NCBI GenBank assembly: GCA_937967425.1
Contig: CALBST010000423.1
Location: 1 to 17,483 of the forward strand
DNA from: an uncultured Caulobacteraceae bacterium
GTDB lineage: Bacteria > Pseudomonadota > Alphaproteobacteria > Caulobacterales > TH1-2
DNA: 17,483 bases
Direction of reading: 5' to 3'
Part shown: positions 15,721 to 17,483 of the stretch, in pieces
How the letters are laid out: each line of letters begins with the position of its first letter
Numbering within the stretch: position 1 is the first letter of the stretch
The notes under the pieces: model-generated
Told to the model about the DNA's origin: nothing
Databases searched by the model: none
Seen by the model: only the letters and a program-made list of their open reading frames with translations
Made by a program: the position numbers and the translations under genes

Positions 15721-16503
15721 ATGACACGCGCACGAAACATGCCGCCTCCAATCGAAGAGGCGTGGCCGGCTGTGTGTCTGGTCCGTCCCCAGATGGGGGA
15801 AAATATCGGCGCGGTGGCGCGGGTTTTGTTGAATTTCGGCTTGGTTTCACTGCGGCTCGTGGCGCCGCGCGATCGCTGGCCGAACCCGAAGGCGGAGCAG
15901 GTTGCGGTCGGCGCCGACGTGGTCCTGAAGGCGGCGAAGGTCGAGTGGCGGATCGAAGATGCATTGGCCGATGCGACCTTGGTGCTGGCGGCGACGGCGC
16001 GGCCGCGCGGGTTGGAGAAGCCGGTGTGGGGGCCGCGCGAGGCGGCGTTGAAACTGCGCGCGGCGATCGCGGCCGGCGAACGGCCGGTGGTCATGTTCGG
16101 ACCCGAGGCTTCGGGGATGGAGACGGACGAGATCGCCAAAGCCGATGCGATCCTGACGCTGCCGGTGAACCCGGGCTTTGCCTCGCTCAATCTGGCGAAC
16201 GCGGTGGCGGTGTTTGCGTACGCGTATGCGGAAGCGCGCCAGGAGGCGGACATCCCGCCTTGGTTCACGTTCGACAGCCCGCCCGCGACCCAGGAGGAGC
16301 TCGAGGCGATGTTTGTCCACCTCGAGCAAGAGCTTGAACATGGGCGGTTTTTCCACCCGATGGACAAGGCGCCCCTGATGAAACGCAACCTGCGGTCGTT
16401 GTTTTTGCGGGCGCGGCTGACCCAACAAGAAGTGCAGACCATGCGCGGCGTCATCAAAGCGCTGACCATCGGCCGGGGCGGGCGCAAGAAAGATGACGTG
16501 TAG
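15721..16503 (+). CDS. trmJ: TrmJ-like tRNA 2'-O-methyltransferase (SPOUT family)
   Basis: TrmJ methylates the ribose 2'-OH of residue 32 in the tRNA anticodon loop with S-adenosylmethionine. The 260-aa product has the SPOUT (alpha/beta knot) signature in order: VRPQMGENIGAVAR (21-34), the loop FGPEASGM (126-133), and LPVNPGFASLNLANAVAVFAY (147-167) that forms the knot and the cofactor site; a C-terminal helical tail (about 190-260) resembles that of TrmJ. Other TrmH-like enzymes are possible, but the match of motif order and length points to TrmJ. The start is uncertain: ATG 15721 has no clear ribosome binding site, ATG 15739 is a valid alternative, and the frame is open further up. It diverges from the 128-aa membrane protein. 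Confidence 0.88.
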   Translation: MTRARNMPPPIEEAWPAVCLVRPQMGENIGAVARVLLNFGLVSLRLVAPRDRWPNPKAEQVAVGADVVLKAAKVEWRIEDALADATLVLAATARPRGLEKPVWGPREAALKLRAAIAAGERPVVMFGPEASGMETDEIAKADAILTLPVNPGFASLNLANAVAVFAYAYAEARQEADIPPWFTFDSPPATQEELEAMFVHLEQELEHGRFFHPMDKAPLMKRNLRSLFLRARLTQQEVQTMRGVIKALTIGRGGRKKDDV

Positions 16504-16534
16504 GAAATGACTTTACCCGCGCCAGGGGAATTGC

Positions 16535-16543
16535 TTATCCACA
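16535..16543 (+). promoter_or_regulatory. Perfect DnaA box (TTATCCACA)
   Basis: TTATCCACA, the consensus high-affinity DnaA box, lies in the 62-base gap between the trmJ-like gene and the next gene, 23 bases before its ATG. No second box or AT-rich unwinding element is near, so it is not an origin. A DnaA-controlled promoter for the downstream gene is a possibility. Confidence 0.55.
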
Positions 16544-16565
16544 GGGCGGGGGACGTTCTGAGCGC

Positions 16566-17102
16566 ATGCTGAAGGCCAAGCGTCGACAGGAGCCGAAACA
16601 GGCCGAGCCGCGCGCGCCATCGCGCGAGCTGGTGCCGTGGGGCGGCGAGCATGTTGATGTCGATCGCTTCTGGGCCGAGAGCTGGATCGACTTGCTGAAC
16701 CGGCAGCGTTGGCTTTCGAAGAAGCTGAAGCTCGATACCGCGCCGTGGATGGTCGATCAGAACGCCGGCATCATTCAGTTCGAGCGCAAGGACGGCGCGC
16801 TGGTGACGGCGCCGATCCAGATCATCGGCGCATGGAATCCGCGCACCAGCATTTTCCGCTGGGGTTGGGATCACCCGCTGGTGGTGCAGCGCCTGCGCAA
16901 CGATGCCGAACGCACGCGCTGGTTCGGCGACAAACACGACCTTGAAGAGCTGACGCAGAAATCGCTCAAGATGGACGAGAAGGAAGCGTGGCAGATGACT
17001 GCGCTAGCGATGAAAGTGAACGGCTCGCACGGCGTCTATCGCGCGCCGACCGAAGGGCCGGTGATCTTCATGACGCTCGGCGAGCCGAAGGTGCGGAAGT
17101 AG
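16566..17102 (+). CDS. Uncharacterised 178-aa protein (Trp-rich, perhaps DUF6882-like)
   Basis: Not firmly recognised. The 178-aa product is soluble, with a Lys/Arg/Gln-rich N-terminus (LKAKRRQEPKQAEPRAP), then a Trp-rich globular domain: VDVDRFWAESWIDLLNRQ (about 32-49), the strand APIQIIGAWNPRTSIFRWGW (about 81-100), a basic helix QRLRNDAERTRWFGDKHDLE and a C-terminal AWQMTALAMKVNGSHGVYRAP (about 140-160) ending in a beta-strand GPVIFMTLGEPKV. The GxWN-x-F-x-W-x-W-x-xP pattern reminds me of the DUF6882 family, but I cannot verify that. ATG 16566 has only a distant purine stretch (GGGGGA near 16547-16552). A DnaA box lies 23 bases upstream, a 7-bp hairpin follows at 17102-17121. Confidence 0.75.
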   Translation: MLKAKRRQEPKQAEPRAPSRELVPWGGEHVDVDRFWAESWIDLLNRQRWLSKKLKLDTAPWMVDQNAGIIQFERKDGALVTAPIQIIGAWNPRTSIFRWGWDHPLVVQRLRNDAERTRWFGDKHDLEELTQKSLKMDEKEAWQMTALAMKVNGSHGVYRAPTEGPVIFMTLGEPKVRK

Positions 17103-17121
17103 GCGGTCCGAAAAGACCGCC
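17102..17121 (+). terminator. Small hairpin at the end of the 178-aa gene
   Basis: GGCGGTC (17102-17108) pairs perfectly with GACCGCC (17115-17121) around loop CGAAAA, starting on the last base of the stop codon. No T-run follows (CTGGCCCGG), so it is at best a weak or factor-dependent end. Confidence 0.4.
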
Positions 17122-17210
17122 CTGGCCCGGATCGGACGTTCGGCCTGTAACGGGCATCAGGCCGGAATTCGCCGATTGCGGTCGCTGGCAACCGATGGAA
17201 GAAATGGCCG

Positions 17211-17372
17211 GTGCCCGACGCCACACCCCCCAAGAAGCGCCTCGCCATCTGGCAATGGGTGTTCATTTGTCTGGCCTCGGCATTCGCGCTGAGCGCGCTC
17301 GCCGGATTGCCGATCCGCCTATTCTTCGCGTTTCTTGATTACTGGGCCGCAAACGATCCGCGAGGGCACTAG
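17211..17372 (+). CDS. Probable 53-aa single-pass membrane peptide
   Basis: A short frame of 53 codons ends in TAG (17370-17372). The start is GTG at 17211 with GGAAG at 17197-17201, nine bases upstream; no ATG exists in the frame. The peptide has a basic N-terminus (PDATPPKKRLAIW), a long hydrophobic helix with aromatic edges (WVFICLASAFALSALAGLPI, about residues 16-35, then RLFFAFLDYW), and a hydrophilic tail ANDPRGH. This looks like a small inner membrane protein or short anchor rather than chance translation. It follows the 178-aa gene by 108 bases with the same strand. No homology is claimed. Confidence 0.45.
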   Translation: MPDATPPKKRLAIWQWVFICLASAFALSALAGLPIRLFFAFLDYWAANDPRGH

Positions 17373-17414
17373 CGTAACCGAGTGAACCTGGCCAAGGAGT
17401 GCATCCCTCACAAG

Positions 17415-17473
17415 CCAATGTCTCAATTGGGCCAGAAGCGGCCGATCAGACATATTCCTACCAATGTCCGCTT
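17415..17473. repeat. Short repeat piece at window end
   Basis: The last 110 bases hold no gene that I can support. CCAATGTC occurs twice in direct orientation (17415-17422 and 17461-17468). ATGTCT (17418-17423) is the inverse of AGACAT (17448-17453), and AAGCGG (17436-17441) is the inverse of CCGCTT (17468-17473). The pattern resembles degenerate intergenic repeats; the window ends inside it. Confidence 0.35.
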
Positions 17474-17483
17474 TCGACCCCGA

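Noticed and set aside
15714..16937. 407-aa open frame antisense to trmJ and the next gene
   Set aside because: Crosses the intergenic gap and two real genes with no motif of its own.
1..17483. CRISPR array, tRNA, rRNA, transposase or phage genes
   Set aside because: No regularly spaced repeats, tRNA-like cloverleaf, or integrase/transposase-type proteins were seen on either strand.

Overview
The window looks like core chromosome of an alphaproteobacterium in the Caulobacterales / Hyphomonadales neighbourhood. Base composition is GC-rich (roughly 60-65% by eye). The gene order fliQ-fliR-flhB-cckA, followed by recA ... alaS, matches my memory of Caulobacter crescentus. CckA is an Alphaproteobacteria-specific cell-cycle kinase, and the recA promoter carries the alphaproteobacterial SOS box GTTC-N7-GTTC. 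Genus-level placement is not possible from this sequence alone.

Layout. 1-2067 (+): the end of fliQ, then fliR and flhB, the membrane part of the flagellar type III export gate; a palindromic repeat element separates fliR from flhB. 2081-4672 (+): cckA, a hybrid histidine kinase whose ribosome binding site lies just after flhB. 4675-4774: two direct copies and one inverted copy of a short repeat at the convergent end of cckA and an exported alpha/beta hydrolase (4767-5762, -). 5884-6756 (+): a pirin. 6849-7082 (-): a small unknown protein, divergent from recA. 7333-8415 (+): recA with an SOS box. 8519-8941 (+): a VOC/glyoxalase-fold protein. 9050-12231 (+): alaS and an overlapping GNAT acetyltransferase. 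12396-12737 (+): a small unknown protein behind a cluster of four GANTC sites. 12771-13658 (+): a crotonase-fold enzyme. 13659-14011: repeat-rich non-coding DNA. 14012-15232 (-): NADP-type isocitrate dehydrogenase, preceded by a small single-pass membrane protein (15313-15699, -). 15721-16503 (+): TrmJ-like tRNA methyltransferase. 16566-17102 (+): an unrecognised 178-aa protein behind a perfect DnaA box. 17211-17372 (+): a probable 53-aa membrane peptide.

How the genes work together. FliQ, FliR and FlhB are subunits of one export apparatus. CckA heads the CckA-ChpT-CtrA phosphorelay that in relatives controls the flagellar hierarchy and replication, so the physical link fits its role. The rest are housekeeping genes (DNA repair, tRNA charging and modification, TCA cycle) mixed with small enzymes and short unknown proteins. 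Translational coupling is clear only for alaS and the GNAT gene (4-base overlap).

I do not see an obvious new multi-gene system: there is no CRISPR array, transposase, phage gene, toxin-antitoxin pair, tRNA or rRNA. The points worth a second look are in the non-coding DNA: several unrelated families of palindromic repeat, the GANTC cluster, the isolated DnaA box, a palindrome at the alaS promoter, and a few small unknown proteins. Many very long antisense reading frames are present; they are composition artefacts and are left out.
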